Positions 1 to 8,737 of a stretch of 64,000 nt of DNA are shown in pieces. Both the position numbers and the translations under genes were made by a program. Source of the DNA: Nocardioides euryhalodurans (lineage in GTDB: Bacteria > Actinomycetota > Actinomycetes > Propionibacteriales > Nocardioidaceae). The stretch covers positions 3,412,501-3,476,500 of the forward strand of contig NZ_CP038267.1 of NCBI RefSeq assembly GCF_004564375.1, written 5' to 3'. The notes under the pieces are model-generated. The model was not told the origin of the DNA. It made no database searches and worked only from the letters and a program-made list of their open reading frames with translations. Position 1 is the stretch's first letter, and every line of letters begins with the position of its first letter.

Positions 1-202
1 CGACCTGGTGCGCTCGGTGCAGCAGGCCCGCCGCGACGCCGGCCTCGACGTCTCCGACCGGATCACGCTCACGGTCGCCGGACCCGACGACGTGCTCGCG
101 GCTGCGCGCACCCACGAGGAGCTCCTGGCGAGCGAGACACTCGCGACGTCGGTGGTCTACGAGGGCTCCGGCGAGACCTCGGTGGCCGTCGCGCGCGCCT
201 GA
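1..202 (+). CDS. ileS: Isoleucyl-tRNA synthetase, C-terminal end (partial)
   Basis: This is the last 66 codons of a gene that begins before the window. It reads in the frame starting at base 2 and ends at TGA 200-202. The residues DLVRSVQQARRDAGLDVSDR followed by an acidic tail match the C-terminal extension of long bacterial and actinobacterial isoleucyl-tRNA synthetases, which charge tRNA-Ile in the cytoplasm. The catalytic HIGH and KMSKS motifs and the zinc site lie outside the window. The gene name rests on recognising this conserved C-terminal segment. A related class I synthetase is less likely. Confidence 0.8.
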   Translation, partial: DLVRSVQQARRDAGLDVSDRITLTVAGPDDVLAAARTHEELLASETLATSVVYEGSGETSVAVARA

Positions 203-226
203 GCCCGGCGGGTCGGCGCGACGCGC

Positions 227-1345
227 TCAGTCGTGGACGTGCCGACCCGGCCGCGCCCGGACGATGGTGGCGACCACGCCGGCGTGGTCGGAGGGCCAGA
301 GGTTCGGCGTGCCGCCGGTGCGGTCGGCCTCCTCCTCGCCGATCACCTCCACCTCGGTGGCGCGCAGGCCGGCGCCCCGGTGCAGGACGTAGTCGATCCG
401 GTGGGTGATCTCGTCCGGGTCGTCGAGGGTGGCGCTCTGGCCGGAGGTCCAGCCGCCCTGGATGCCGTTGAGCTCGGCCCACGCGTCGACGTAGCCGGCG
501 CCGACGACGTCCTCGTAGGTGTCGTCGAGCGTGCACGGGTCGGTGTTCTCCGGGCAGGTGTTCAGGTCGCCCAGCACGACCACCGGGTACGGCGACCCGG
601 CGAGGGCGGCGATCAGCTCCCGCCCCTGGAGCTCGCGGACGAACCTCCCCCCGAACGCCTCGAGGTGGGTGTTGGCCACCCGGACCCACTTGCCCCGCAC
701 CTTCACGTCGACCGTGGAGTAGCCGCGCGGCACCGTGATCGGTCCGATCGCGGACGGCAGCGTCAGCGCGGCGTCGAAGAGCGCTGACTGCGCGTTCCTC
801 ACCTTCAGCCGGGAGTCGGTGCGGACCAGGATGACGTCGCGGTCGAGGAACGACACCTGCTCGGTGGCGCTGATCGGGACCGGCTGCGTGGTCCCGAAGT
901 TGGCGTTGGTGGCCACCGCCTCGTAGTCCATGCCGCGGGCCGCCAGCGCGTCGAGCAGGACCTCCAGGAAGTCGTACGTGGTCCCGAGCGGTCCGCCGAG
1001 CGGGCCCTTCTGCCAGAGCGCGACCTCCTGCAGGCCGAGCACCTCGGGCTCGTGGGCCCCGATCTGGTCGGCGATCGCCTCGGCACGGCGCGGGAAGTCG
1101 GTGTACTCCATCTGCGCGTAGACGGCCGCCGCGGCCGCGACGAACTCCTGCTGGTTGCCGGCGGCGAAGAGCGGGGTCAGGTCGGCGCCGAGGTACACGT
1201 TGTACGTCGCGACCCCCAGCTCGCGCGGGGCAGCGCTGCGGTCCGGGCTCCCTTGGGCGGCGGGTGCGGAGGCTGCCGTCACCGCCATCAGCGCCGCGAC
1301 CGCCGCCGCGAGGCAGCCCCTCGTGAACCTGCGCGTACGACCCAT
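227..1345 (-). CDS. Secreted endonuclease/exonuclease/phosphatase (EEP) family protein
   Basis: This 372-aa protein begins with a positively charged start (MGRTRRFTRG), a hydrophobic alanine-rich stretch and an AQG-type cleavage region, so it is probably exported. The mature part has the EEP signatures in order: ATYNVYLGADL near the start, VLGLQEVALW with the metal-binding Glu, VVVLGDLNTCPENT with the Asp/Asn pair, and SDHAGVVATI with the terminal Asp-His. The family cleaves phosphodiester bonds in nucleic acids, phospholipids or inositides, and the substrate cannot be told here. The ATG at 1345 was chosen because GGAGGGG lies 9 nt upstream. An ATG at 1354 and longer in-frame starts also exist. 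Confidence 0.82.
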   Translation of the reverse strand: MGRTRRFTRGCLAAAVAALMAVTAASAPAAQGSPDRSAAPRELGVATYNVYLGADLTPLFAAGNQQEFVAAAAAVYAQMEYTDFPRRAEAIADQIGAHEPEVLGLQEVALWQKGPLGGPLGTTYDFLEVLLDALAARGMDYEAVATNANFGTTQPVPISATEQVSFLDRDVILVRTDSRLKVRNAQSALFDAALTLPSAIGPITVPRGYSTVDVKVRGKWVRVANTHLEAFGGRFVRELQGRELIAALAGSPYPVVVLGDLNTCPENTDPCTLDDTYEDVVGAGYVDAWAELNGIQGGWTSGQSATLDDPDEITHRIDYVLHRGAGLRATEVEVIGEEEADRTGGTPNLWPSDHAGVVATIVRARPGRHVHD

Positions 1346-1485
1346 CGCCCTCATCCCCTCCGTGAGCGGCCTCGGCTCCGGCGGGGACTCGTCGCCCGGC
1401 TCGGGAGGTCGCTCGGTCATGCTGCTCCCCACCGGAGGGTCCGCACAAGGTCCCCCGTGGTTCCGGCGGCTGGTTGGATGGAGCC

Positions 1486-2550
1486 ATGACCCTCGACCTC
1501 ACCGCCGATGCCGTCACCCTCACCCGCCAGCTCGTCGACATCGAGTCGGTCAGCCGCAACGAGCAGGCGATCGCCGACGCGATCGAGCAGGCGCTGCGCG
1601 GCCTTCCCCACCTCACCGTCACGCGGCGCGGCCACACGATCGTGGCCCGCACCGATCTCGGCCGGGCCGAGCGGGTCGTCATCGCCGGCCACATCGACAC
1701 GGTCCCGCTCAACGACAACCTGCCGTCCCGGCTCGAGGACGGCATCCTCCACGGCCTCGGCAGCTGTGACATGAAGAGCGGGGACGCCGTCCTGCTCCGG
1801 CTGGCGGCCACGCTGCCCGAGCCCAACCGGGACCTCACGTTCATCCTCTACGAGGCCGAGGAGATCGAGGACGAGTTCAACGGGCTACGGCTGCTCAGCG
1901 AGAGCGACCCCGACCTGATGGCCGCCGACTTCGCGATCCTCATGGAACCCTCGGGCGCGGCCGTCGAGGCGGGCTGCCAGGGCACGATGCGGGTCGACGT
2001 CCGGACGACCGGCGAGCGCGCGCACGCCGCCCGGAGCTGGAACGGGGTCAACGCGATCCACGGCGCCCACGAGGTGCTGGCCCGGCTGAACGCCTTCGAG
2101 CCGCGCAAGCCCGTGATCGACGGGCTGGAGTACCGCGAGGGGCTCAACGCCGTCTTCATCCACGGCGGGGTCGCCGGCAACGTGCTGCCGGACGAGTGCG
2201 TGGTCGTGGTCAACCACCGCTTCGCCCCCGACCGCTCCGAGGCCGCGGCCGAGCAGTTCCTCCGTGACTTCTTCGAGGGCTTCGAGGTGACCGTCACCGA
2301 CAGCGCCCCGGCCGCGCTGCCCGGTCTGGGCCTCCCGGCGGCCAAGGAGTTCGTGGACGCCGTCGGCGGCCCGGTCAAGCCCAAGTTCGGTTGGACCGAC
2401 GTCGCTCGGTTCAGCGCGCTCGGCGTGCCGGCCGTCAACTTCGGGCCCGGGGACCCGATGCTGGCCCACAAGCAGGAGGAGCACGTCCCGGTCGAGCACA
2501 TCGAGCGCTGCGAGCGGCAGCTCCGCGACTGGCTCGGAGGCAGCGCATGA
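1486..2550 (+). CDS. dapE: Succinyl-diaminopimelate desuccinylase
   Basis: This M20-family metallohydrolase (354 aa) is predicted to remove succinate from N-succinyl-L,L-diaminopimelate in lysine and peptidoglycan precursor synthesis. Visible motifs are AGHIDTVPLNDN with the first metal His and Asp, GLGSCDMKSGDAV with the bridging Asp, and YEAEEIEDEFNG with the catalytic Glu-Glu pair. The dimerisation lid sits between these and the last metal His (near MLAHKQEE). An in-frame TTG at 1474 gives a four-residue longer form, but ATG 1486 gives the usual family start. The stop overlaps the start of the LOG gene (ATGA). Adjacency to a LOG-family gene also occurs in mycobacteria, which favours dapE over a generic M20 peptidase. 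Confidence 0.88.
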   Translation: MTLDLTADAVTLTRQLVDIESVSRNEQAIADAIEQALRGLPHLTVTRRGHTIVARTDLGRAERVVIAGHIDTVPLNDNLPSRLEDGILHGLGSCDMKSGDAVLLRLAATLPEPNRDLTFILYEAEEIEDEFNGLRLLSESDPDLMAADFAILMEPSGAAVEAGCQGTMRVDVRTTGERAHAARSWNGVNAIHGAHEVLARLNAFEPRKPVIDGLEYREGLNAVFIHGGVAGNVLPDECVVVVNHRFAPDRSEAAAEQFLRDFFEGFEVTVTDSAPAALPGLGLPAAKEFVDAVGGPVKPKFGWTDVARFSALGVPAVNFGPGDPMLAHKQEEHVPVEHIERCERQLRDWLGGSA

Positions 2551-3302
2551 GGAGCAAGTCCAAGGGACCGGTCACCCTGCGGCGCGACGCCGTCGACGAG
2601 GGCACCACCGACCAACGGCTGCTCGACTCCCGCGGGCCCAGCGACTGGGTGCACACCGATCCGTGGCGGGTGCTCAAGATCCAGGCCGAGTTCGTCGAGG
2701 GCTTCGGCGCCCTGGCCGAGCTCGGACCGGCGATCGGCGTCTTCGGCTCGGCCCGTACGCCGCGGGACCACGCGTTCTACGCCATCGGCGAGGAGGTGGG
2801 CCGCAAGGTGGCCGACGCCGGGTTCGCGGTCATCACCGGCGGCGGGCCAGGTGCCATGGAGGCGGCCAACAAGGGCGCCAGCCAGGCCGGGGGAGTCTCG
2901 GTCGGTCTCGGCATCGAGCTCCCCTTCGAGGCCGGCCTCAACGACTACGTCGACCTCGGCATCGACTTCCGCTACTTCTTCGCCCGCAAGACGATGTTCG
3001 TCAAGTACGCCCAGGGGTTCATCGTGCTCCCGGGCGGCCTCGGCACCTTCGACGAGCTCTTCGAGGCGCTCACCCTGGTGCAGACCCGCAAGGTCACCTC
3101 CTTCCCGGTGGTGCTGCTCGGCGTCAGCTACTGGCAGGGGCTGATCGACTGGCTGCGCGACACCGTCCTGGCGGAGGGCAAGATCAACGAGTCCGACCTG
3201 TCGATGCTGGTCCTCACCGACGACGTCGACCAGGCGGTCGAGCTCATGGTGCGGGCCCGCGACGAGGACCTCCCCATCCCGCCCGCCCACCGTGCCGAGT
3301 GA
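2547..3302 (+). CDS. LOG-family Rossmann protein (TIGR00730), cytokinin riboside phosphoribohydrolase-like
   Basis: This 251-aa protein has the two LOG hallmarks: GGGPGAMEAANKGA (nucleotide phosphate binding, with the first catalytic residues) and PGGLGTFDELFEALT (PGGxGTxxE, with the catalytic Glu). The family hydrolyses nucleoside 5'-monophosphates to free base plus ribose phosphate; several actinobacterial members release cytokinins or act on AMP. Its ATG overlaps the dapE stop by 4 nt, so the two are probably translationally coupled. The roughly 60 N-terminal residues before the Rossmann core are typical of the actinobacterial form. The physiological substrate is unknown. Confidence 0.87.
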   Translation: MRSKSKGPVTLRRDAVDEGTTDQRLLDSRGPSDWVHTDPWRVLKIQAEFVEGFGALAELGPAIGVFGSARTPRDHAFYAIGEEVGRKVADAGFAVITGGGPGAMEAANKGASQAGGVSVGLGIELPFEAGLNDYVDLGIDFRYFFARKTMFVKYAQGFIVLPGGLGTFDELFEALTLVQTRKVTSFPVVLLGVSYWQGLIDWLRDTVLAEGKINESDLSMLVLTDDVDQAVELMVRARDEDLPIPPAHRAE

Positions 3303-3314
3303 GGTGAACCCCCG

Positions 3315-3596
3315 ATGACCTGGGTCTTCGCCGTCCTCGTCGTGCTGGCGCTCGGCGGCATCGCCGCGGTGGCGGCCGGCCGGGGTGAGCCCATGTCCAC
3401 GACGTACGACGACCGCCCCGACGCGACGGTGCCGGCGAGCGGACCGGTCAGCGCCGACGACCTGCGTCGGGTGCGCTTCTCGCTGGCGTTCCGCGGCTAC
3501 CGCATGTCGGAGGTCGACGCGCTCCTCGACCGGCTCGCGCGCGAGCGCGAGGGCGGCACCGACACGCGGGGTCGTGGCGAGGCCGACACGCCCTAG
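3315..3596 (+). CDS. Small DivIVA-domain membrane protein
   Basis: This 93-aa protein has an N-terminal transmembrane helix (WVFAVLVVLALGGIAAVAA) and then a DivIVA N-terminal signature (LRRVRFSLAFRGYRMSEVDA), in which the RGY(R)xxEVD turn binds negatively curved membrane in DivIVA proteins. It lacks the long coiled coil of Wag31/DivIVA, so it is more likely a small accessory at poles or septa than the polar scaffold itself. GAGGTGA lies about 7 nt before the ATG. It follows the LOG gene by 12 nt and probably shares its transcript. Confidence 0.8.
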   Translation: MTWVFAVLVVLALGGIAAVAAGRGEPMSTTYDDRPDATVPASGPVSADDLRRVRFSLAFRGYRMSEVDALLDRLAREREGGTDTRGRGEADTP

Positions 3597-3610
3597 GGCA
3601 CACTGCCCCC

Positions 3611-4036
3611 GTGTCCATCGAGGTCGTCGTCTACATCCTCACCGCGCTCGCTGCCGTCGTCGTGGTGCTGACCCGGCTGCGGCTGGGCAAGGAGGGCGGT
3701 GGCGCGGGCCGGCTCGAGGTCGGGACCCTGCTCCTGAACGTCCACACGGTCGCCGGTGTGCTGGCCCTCCTCAGCTGGGTCGCCTACCTGGTCGCGGGCG
3801 AGGACACCGCGCTGGGCGGCTCCCTGGCCGGCATCATCGCCCTGACGTTCTGGTGGATCACCGCCCTCGTCGGCCTGCTGATCCTGGTCCGCTGGCTCCC
3901 GAGCCGCGGCAAGCACGCCACGCAGGCCCGTGAGGACACCTGGTCCGAGGGCCCCGGGCTCTCGGTCCTGGCCCACGTCGGGATGCTGGTGGGCGTCCTG
4001 GTCTTCACCTACGCGTACGCCGGGTCGCTGGTGTGA
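3611..4036 (+). CDS. Four-helix integral membrane protein of unknown function
   Basis: The 141-aa product has four hydrophobic segments, roughly residues 3-22, 39-60, 68-90 and 116-138, with short charged loops. No catalytic motif is visible. It starts at GTG 3611, 14 nt after the DivIVA-domain gene, and its stop overlaps the GTG of the M14 peptidase gene, so it belongs to the dapE-to-peptidase run. I do not recognise the family. A role at the membrane near the septum is only a guess from the neighbouring DivIVA-domain gene. Confidence 0.7.
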   Translation: MSIEVVVYILTALAAVVVVLTRLRLGKEGGGAGRLEVGTLLLNVHTVAGVLALLSWVAYLVAGEDTALGGSLAGIIALTFWWITALVGLLILVRWLPSRGKHATQAREDTWSEGPGLSVLAHVGMLVGVLVFTYAYAGSLV

Positions 4037-4824
4037 CCGGCCGGTTCCGCGCGCCGCTGGGTGCCCTCCTCGCCGCGGCGCTGGTGGTGACCGCGGCACC
4101 GCCCGCGACGACGGCCGCCGCCCCGGTGGCCAGCGGTCTCGCCACGACGGCGGCTGCGAAGGCCGATGCCGTCGTCGGTCGTCGCAAGCTGGGCGAGTCG
4201 GTGCGCGGGCGGCCGATCATGGCCTACCGGCTGGGGGAGCGGGGCAAGCCGAAGGTCGTGCTGATCTCGACCATGCACGGCGACGAGCGGGCGACCCGCC
4301 AGATCCTCTGGTCGCTCAAGGACCGGCGACCCATCCGGGGCGTGGACCTGTGGGTGATCCCCACCTTCAACCCCGACGGCGCGGCGCGCGGGACCCGCAA
4401 GAACGCGCGCGGCGTCGACCTCAACCGCAACTTCCCCTACCGCTGGGCCGACCTCGACGGTGCCTACGAGTCCGGGCCGCGGCCGAAGTCCGAGCCGGAG
4501 ACGCGTGCGGTGATCCGGTTCCTCAACCGCGTGCAACCCCGGCGGATCCTCAGCTTCCACCAGCCGCTCTACGGCGTGGACCAGGACACCAAGAACCGGC
4601 GGTTCGCACGTCGGGTGGCCCGCAAGCTCAAGCTCCCCAAGAAGGTCTTCGACTGCGGTGGGGTCTGCCACGGCACCATGACCAGCTGGTACAACCACCG
4701 GCACGACGGGGCCGCGCTGACCGTCGAGTACGGCTCCTCGCCGTCGCGTCGGATGATGCGCCGCACCGCCCCCAACCGGGTGCTCGACGTCTTCGGCGCC
4801 CGTCGGGTGCGCGTCCCGCGCTGA
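4033..4824 (+). CDS. Secreted M14-family zinc carboxypeptidase-like protein
   Basis: This 263-aa protein has a Sec-type signal (residues 1 to about 30, alanine-rich) and an M14 fold. Zinc ligands are visible in STMHGDERATRQ (HxDE) and in the SFHQPLYGVD segment (third ligand His). NPDGAARGTRKNARG followed by VDLNRNFPY is the classic carboxypeptidase substrate-binding stretch, and TVEYGSS near the C-terminus supplies the general-base Glu. Bacterial relatives often trim peptidoglycan peptides (DL- or LD-carboxypeptidases), which would fit the dapE and DivIVA neighbours, but specificity is not shown. The GTG start overlaps the preceding stop (GTGA). Confidence 0.83.
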   Translation: MTGRFRAPLGALLAAALVVTAAPPATTAAAPVASGLATTAAAKADAVVGRRKLGESVRGRPIMAYRLGERGKPKVVLISTMHGDERATRQILWSLKDRRPIRGVDLWVIPTFNPDGAARGTRKNARGVDLNRNFPYRWADLDGAYESGPRPKSEPETRAVIRFLNRVQPRRILSFHQPLYGVDQDTKNRRFARRVARKLKLPKKVFDCGGVCHGTMTSWYNHRHDGAALTVEYGSSPSRRMMRRTAPNRVLDVFGARRVRVPR

Positions 4825-4828
4825 GCCC

Positions 4829-5623
4829 TCAGCGGCCCTCGAAGACCGGCTTCTGCTTGGCCACGAACGCCTGGACGGCGGCTGCGTGGTCGGCGGTCGC
4901 GCCGGTGAGCGTCATCATCTCGCTCTCGAACTCCAGCGCCTCCTCGAAGGAGTGGCCGGCGGCGTACGCGACCGCGCGGCGCATCGCGCCCAGCGCCACC
5001 GTGGGCCCCGCCGCCAGGCCGGCGGCGGTCCTGGCGACCAGGTCGGGCAGCTCGTCGGCCGGCACGACCTGGGTGGCCAGCCCCAGGGTCAGCGCCTCCT
5101 CGGCCGGGACCGTGCGCGGGAAGTAGAGCAGCTCGATCGCCCGGGCGCGGCCGACCAGGCGCTGCAGGTGGTAGCTGGCGCCGGTGTCGCACGACAGCGC
5201 GACCCCGGCGAAGGCGAGGTTGAACCCGGCCGTGTCGGCGAGGAACCGCAGGTCGCACGCGAACGCGAGGCTCGCCCCGGCGCCCGCCGCGACCCCGTTG
5301 ACCGCGGCGATGACCGGCTTGGGCATCGTCGCCAGCGCCGTGACGATCGGGTTGTAGTGCTCGTCGACGGTGCTGAACAGCGTGTCGGTGGAGCCGCTCT
5401 GCAGGATCTGGATGTGCTCCTTGAGGTCCTGGCCGACGCAGAAGGCGCGACCGGTCCCGGTCAGGACGACGCAGCGGGCCGCGGCGTCCTCGGCGACCGC
5501 GCGCACGGCCTCGAGCAACGCCTCCTTGGTGGCGACGTCGAGGCTGTTCATCGCGTCGGGACGGTTGAGGGTGACGGTGGCGACGCCGTCGATCACGTCG
5601 ACGAGCACGGGGTCGGTGGTCAT
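4829..5623 (-). CDS. Enoyl-CoA hydratase/isomerase family protein
   Basis: This 264-aa crotonase-fold protein has the family signatures: GVATVTLNRPDAMNSLD at the N-terminus, the oxyanion-hole segments GTGRAFCVGQDLKEH and AAVNGVAAGAGASLAFACD, and a C-terminal FVAKQKPVFEGR ending typical of the family. It would hydrate or isomerise enoyl-CoAs in fatty-acid or aromatic catabolism. The next gene upstream, on the same strand, is a PaaX-type regulator, so a role in phenylacetyl-CoA breakdown (PaaG-like) is plausible but unproven. ATG 5623 was preferred over GTG 5641 by length and codon. The gene is convergent with the M14 gene, with only 4 nt between them. Confidence 0.85.
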   Translation of the reverse strand: MTTDPVLVDVIDGVATVTLNRPDAMNSLDVATKEALLEAVRAVAEDAAARCVVLTGTGRAFCVGQDLKEHIQILQSGSTDTLFSTVDEHYNPIVTALATMPKPVIAAVNGVAAGAGASLAFACDLRFLADTAGFNLAFAGVALSCDTGASYHLQRLVGRARAIELLYFPRTVPAEEALTLGLATQVVPADELPDLVARTAAGLAAGPTVALGAMRRAVAYAAGHSFEEALEFESEMMTLTGATADHAAAVQAFVAKQKPVFEGR

Positions 5624-5764
5624 GGCCGCAGTCTGCCGCACCGGCTGGGTGGCGTGAGGTGGGTGCGTACCTCACCGGGTCTCGACACGCGAGGTCGCGG
5701 CTTCGTGCCTCAGCCGCGCTCGCTGCTCGACCACCATCGATCGCACCCGCTGACGCGGGCGCGA

Positions 5765-6535
5765 TCAATCCAGGCAGCGTGCGACGTAGCGGTCGGCCGC
5801 CGGCTTGAGCCGCGTCGCCTCGCTGGTGAAGAGCTCGGCGGCCGCATGGCCGCTCCAGCCGGCCGGGAGCAGCTCGGCGGGCAGCCCGGGGTCGGTGAAG
5901 AGGAACTTGCGCCACTCGTGCACGAGCTGGAAGCGAGCGGCGAAGGCGGTCCGGTCGGGGTCGTCGGTCTGTTCACCCCCGCCGAGCAACCGGTCGGCGT
6001 ACGCCATGAAGGCGCGGTACGCCGCGTCGAGCGCGTCGAGGTCCCACGCGTCGACCGGGCTCGGGGAGATGTCGTCGGCGCGCACCACGCGGGCCGTGGT
6101 GCCGGCCCGCTGCAGCACCTCGGCGAGCTCGGCCCGCTGGTAGGGGCTGATCCAGGCCTGCGGTGCGACCTCGGCGTACCCGACGAAGGCGAGGTCGGCG
6201 CGCAGCCGCGCCCGCGCCGCTCGGTCGGGCGGGGGCTCGACGAGGGCGAGCTGCCAGTGCCCGTCCCACGACTGCTCGTCGCGCCGGTAGACCCGCGCAC
6301 CGGCGTCGTCCAGCCATCGGATCGCCCGGTCCGTCGCACGGTAGCCACGCCCGGCGGGCAGGTGGACCGGCTCGAGCCAGCCCTGCGCGACCATCCGCGA
6401 GATCGCGGTCCGCACCGCCGGGGGCTGGATCCCGACCGGCTCGAGGAGGTGCACGAGACCCGCGACGGGCGCCCTGCTGCCGCGTCCGCGCAGGTGATCG
6501 CCGTAGACGTCGAACAGCGCGGACCGAGCGTGCAT
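5765..6535 (-). CDS. PaaX-family transcriptional regulator
   Basis: The 256-aa protein has the PaaX layout: an N-terminal winged helix (VHLLEPVGIQPPAVRTAISR, then MVAQGWLEPV and the wing), a central PaaX domain with WLDDAGARVYRRD, and a C-terminal domain with LVHEWRKFLFTDPGLPAELL. PaaX proteins repress phenylacetate genes and respond to phenylacetyl-CoA. The enoyl-CoA hydratase gene lies downstream on the same strand after a 141-bp gap. A CACACT hexamer sits 6 nt before the ATG, like the leaderless starts elsewhere in the window. The ligand is inferred only from the family. Confidence 0.88.
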   Translation of the reverse strand: MHARSALFDVYGDHLRGRGSRAPVAGLVHLLEPVGIQPPAVRTAISRMVAQGWLEPVHLPAGRGYRATDRAIRWLDDAGARVYRRDEQSWDGHWQLALVEPPPDRAARARLRADLAFVGYAEVAPQAWISPYQRAELAEVLQRAGTTARVVRADDISPSPVDAWDLDALDAAYRAFMAYADRLLGGGEQTDDPDRTAFAARFQLVHEWRKFLFTDPGLPAELLPAGWSGHAAAELFTSEATRLKPAADRYVARCLD

Positions 6536-6663
6536 GGAGGGAGTGTGCCAGCCCTGTGGTCGGCATCACCTCACTCATGAGGGATAATGGACCGGAGTAC
6601 GACACGGCTGCGCCGCTCAGGGCGGCCGGTCCTGGGGAAATACGTCAAGGAAGAGGTGCGCGG

Positions 6664-6831
6664 ATGGCGGCGATGAAGCCCCGGACGGGCGACGGTCCGC
6701 TGGAGGTCACCAAGGAGGGACGCGGCCTGGTGATGCGCGTCCCGCTCGAGGGGGGCGGCCGGCTCGTGGTGGAACTCAACGCCGACGAGGCAACAGCACT
6801 GCGGGAGGCGCTCGAGGGCGTCACCGGCTGA
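6664..6831 (+). CDS. DUF3117 small conserved actinobacterial protein
   Basis: This 55-aa protein (MAAMKPRTGDGPLEVTKEGR...) matches the very conserved DUF3117 family of Actinobacteria, of which M. tuberculosis Rv1211 is a member. The pattern of short beta strands (GLVMRVPLEGGGRLVVEL) followed by a C-terminal helix is clear. Its function is unknown. An AAGAGGTG purine run lies about 7 nt upstream of the ATG. It precedes pepA by 4 nt and may share its message. Confidence 0.9.
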   Translation: MAAMKPRTGDGPLEVTKEGRGLVMRVPLEGGGRLVVELNADEATALREALEGVTG

Positions 6832-6835
6832 CACC

Positions 6836-8389
6836 GTGCCCAACACCCTGCCCCTGTCCCTGCCCGCCCAGGTCTCGCCACCGGAGTTCGCGCTCAGCGC
6901 ACTCGCGCCGCACGCCGTCTCCGGGGTCGAGGTCGTCGCCCTGCCGGTGGTCCCGGCGACCGACGACGGTGCACCGCTGCTGGGGCCCGGCGCCGACGCG
7001 CTCGCGGAGGCGCTCGACCTCGACCTGCTCGGCCTGCTGGAGTCCCAGCAGGCCACCGGCCGGACCGGTGAGGTCACGACCTGCCCGGTGCCGCTCGGGT
7101 CGGCCGACAACGCCGCGCTGCGGCTGGTGCTGCTCGTCGGTGTCGGTGACCAGTCCGCCCAGGACCTCCGCCGCGCCGGAGCCGCGCTGGCCCGCGCGGT
7201 CCGCGACCGGTCGTCGGTCGCCACCTCGGTCGCGGCGGTCTGCGACGCGGAGGGGCTGACCGCGTTCGTGGTCGGGCTGACGCTGGGGTCCTTCGGGTTC
7301 CACATGCGCTCCGACGGGCCGGAGCACCGGCCGGTCGAGCAGGTGGTGCTGGCGGGCCTCCCCGACGACGCCGACCTCGCCGTCGCCCTCCACCGCGGGA
7401 TCACCCTCGGCGGGGCGGGCTGGCGCGCCCGGATGCTCGCGACCGTCCCGTCCAACATCAAGAACCCCCAGTGGCTGGCCGAGCAGGCCGAGGAGATCGC
7501 CCAGGAGGCGGGCCTCGACGTCACGGTGTGGGACGAGAAGAGGCTGGCGGCCGAGGGGTTCGGCGGCATCGTCGGCGTCGGTCAGGCCTCGGCGACCCCA
7601 CCCCGGCTGATCCGCCTCGACTACGTCCCCCGCGGGGGACGCAAGGCGCCCCGGGTCGTCCTGGTCGGCAAGGGCATCACCTTCGACACCGGCGGGCTCT
7701 CGATCAAGCCGGCCGAGGGCATGACCACCATGAAGCGCGACATGACCGGCGGCGCCGTGGTGCTGTCCGTGCTGGCCGCGCTCGCCGCCCTCGACTGCCC
7801 GGTCCGCGTCACGGGCCTGGTCGCGGCGGCCGAGAACGCCGTCGGTGGCGACGCGATGCGCCCCGGCGACGTGCTCCGCCACTACGGCGGCCGCACCACC
7901 GAGGTCACCAACACCGACGCCGAGGGGCGGCTGGTGATGGCCGACGCCCTCGCGTACGCCGTGGCGGAGCTCGACCCGGCTGTCGTGGTCGACGTCGCGA
8001 CCCTCACCGGCGCCATGAAGGTCGCGCTCGGGCAGAGCGTCGGCGGGTTCTTCGCCAACCGCGACGGGCTCGCGGACGTGCTGCGCGAGGCCGGGGACCA
8101 GGCGGGGGAGCCGTTGTGGCGCTTCCCGCTGGTCGGCGACTACGAGCAGTACCTCGAGTCGAAGGTCGCCGACGCCGACAACGGCCCCAAGCACGCCGGG
8201 GCGATCAGCGCGGCGCTCTTCCTCCAGCACTTCGTCGGCCAGGTCCCCTGGGCGCACCTCGACGTCGCCTCGGTCGGCGACGCCCCGAGCGACCGCCACG
8301 AGTGGACGGCCGGCCCCACCGGGTTCGGCGCCCGCGTCCTGCTCGGGTGGCTCACCGGGCCCGACCCGCTCGACGGGGTCGTCCGGTGA
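6836..8389 (+). CDS. pepA: Leucyl aminopeptidase (M17, cytosol aminopeptidase)
   Basis: This 517-aa protein has the M17 catalytic domain in its C-terminal half. KGITFDTGGLSIKP supplies metal-binding Lys and Asp, MKRDMTGGAVVLS the next Asp and catalytic region, and NTDAEGRLVMADALAYA is the PROSITE leucine-aminopeptidase signature with the bicarbonate-binding Arg. The N-terminal 170 residues form the regulatory domain. It removes N-terminal residues from peptides in the cytoplasm using two divalent metals. It starts with GTG 4 nt after the DUF3117 gene, and its stop overlaps the next GTG (GTGA). Confidence 0.93.
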   Translation: MPNTLPLSLPAQVSPPEFALSALAPHAVSGVEVVALPVVPATDDGAPLLGPGADALAEALDLDLLGLLESQQATGRTGEVTTCPVPLGSADNAALRLVLLVGVGDQSAQDLRRAGAALARAVRDRSSVATSVAAVCDAEGLTAFVVGLTLGSFGFHMRSDGPEHRPVEQVVLAGLPDDADLAVALHRGITLGGAGWRARMLATVPSNIKNPQWLAEQAEEIAQEAGLDVTVWDEKRLAAEGFGGIVGVGQASATPPRLIRLDYVPRGGRKAPRVVLVGKGITFDTGGLSIKPAEGMTTMKRDMTGGAVVLSVLAALAALDCPVRVTGLVAAAENAVGGDAMRPGDVLRHYGGRTTEVTNTDAEGRLVMADALAYAVAELDPAVVVDVATLTGAMKVALGQSVGGFFANRDGLADVLREAGDQAGEPLWRFPLVGDYEQYLESKVADADNGPKHAGAISAALFLQHFVGQVPWAHLDVASVGDAPSDRHEWTAGPTGFGARVLLGWLTGPDPLDGVVR

Positions 8390-8724
8390 AGGGGCTCACC
8401 GTGCGCTGGTCCCTCGAGGACGCCGGTGACGACGTCGCGGCGGAGCTCGAGGCGTACGTCGCCGACAGCTCGCACGCCCGCTTCACCGGCATGGGCGGAC
8501 TGCACTTCAAGACCTGGCGGATGCGGCCGGGCCAGTGGTTCGAGGGTTGCTACGTCTTCGCCGGCGACGAGGAGCGCGCCGAGTTCCAGCGCACCTTCGC
8601 CCAGGGCGCGCCGGAGGCGCCGGGCTCGAAGATCATCGGCAGCCCGCCGATCCTCATCGAGGAGTGCGACGTCGTGGCCGTGGCCGAGGGCCAGGACGGG
8701 TTCCGGGCCGCCAGCCGCTTCTGA
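8386..8724 (+). CDS. Conserved hypothetical protein, possible dimeric alpha+beta barrel
   Basis: The 112-aa product starts at GTG 8386, overlapping the pepA stop; an alternative GTG lies at 8401. It has alternating strands and amphipathic helices (TVRWSLEDAGDDVAAELEAY, HFKTWRMRPGQWFEGCYVF, then EERAEFQRTF). That pattern and length recall small YdhR-type or antibiotic-monooxygenase-like ferredoxin-fold proteins, but I see no diagnostic active site. The overlap with pepA suggests co-translation. The function is unknown. Confidence 0.65.
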   Translation: MKGLTVRWSLEDAGDDVAAELEAYVADSSHARFTGMGGLHFKTWRMRPGQWFEGCYVFAGDEERAEFQRTFAQGAPEAPGSKIIGSPPILIEECDVVAVAEGQDGFRAASRF

Positions 8725-8737
8725 CGCCTCGCGAGGC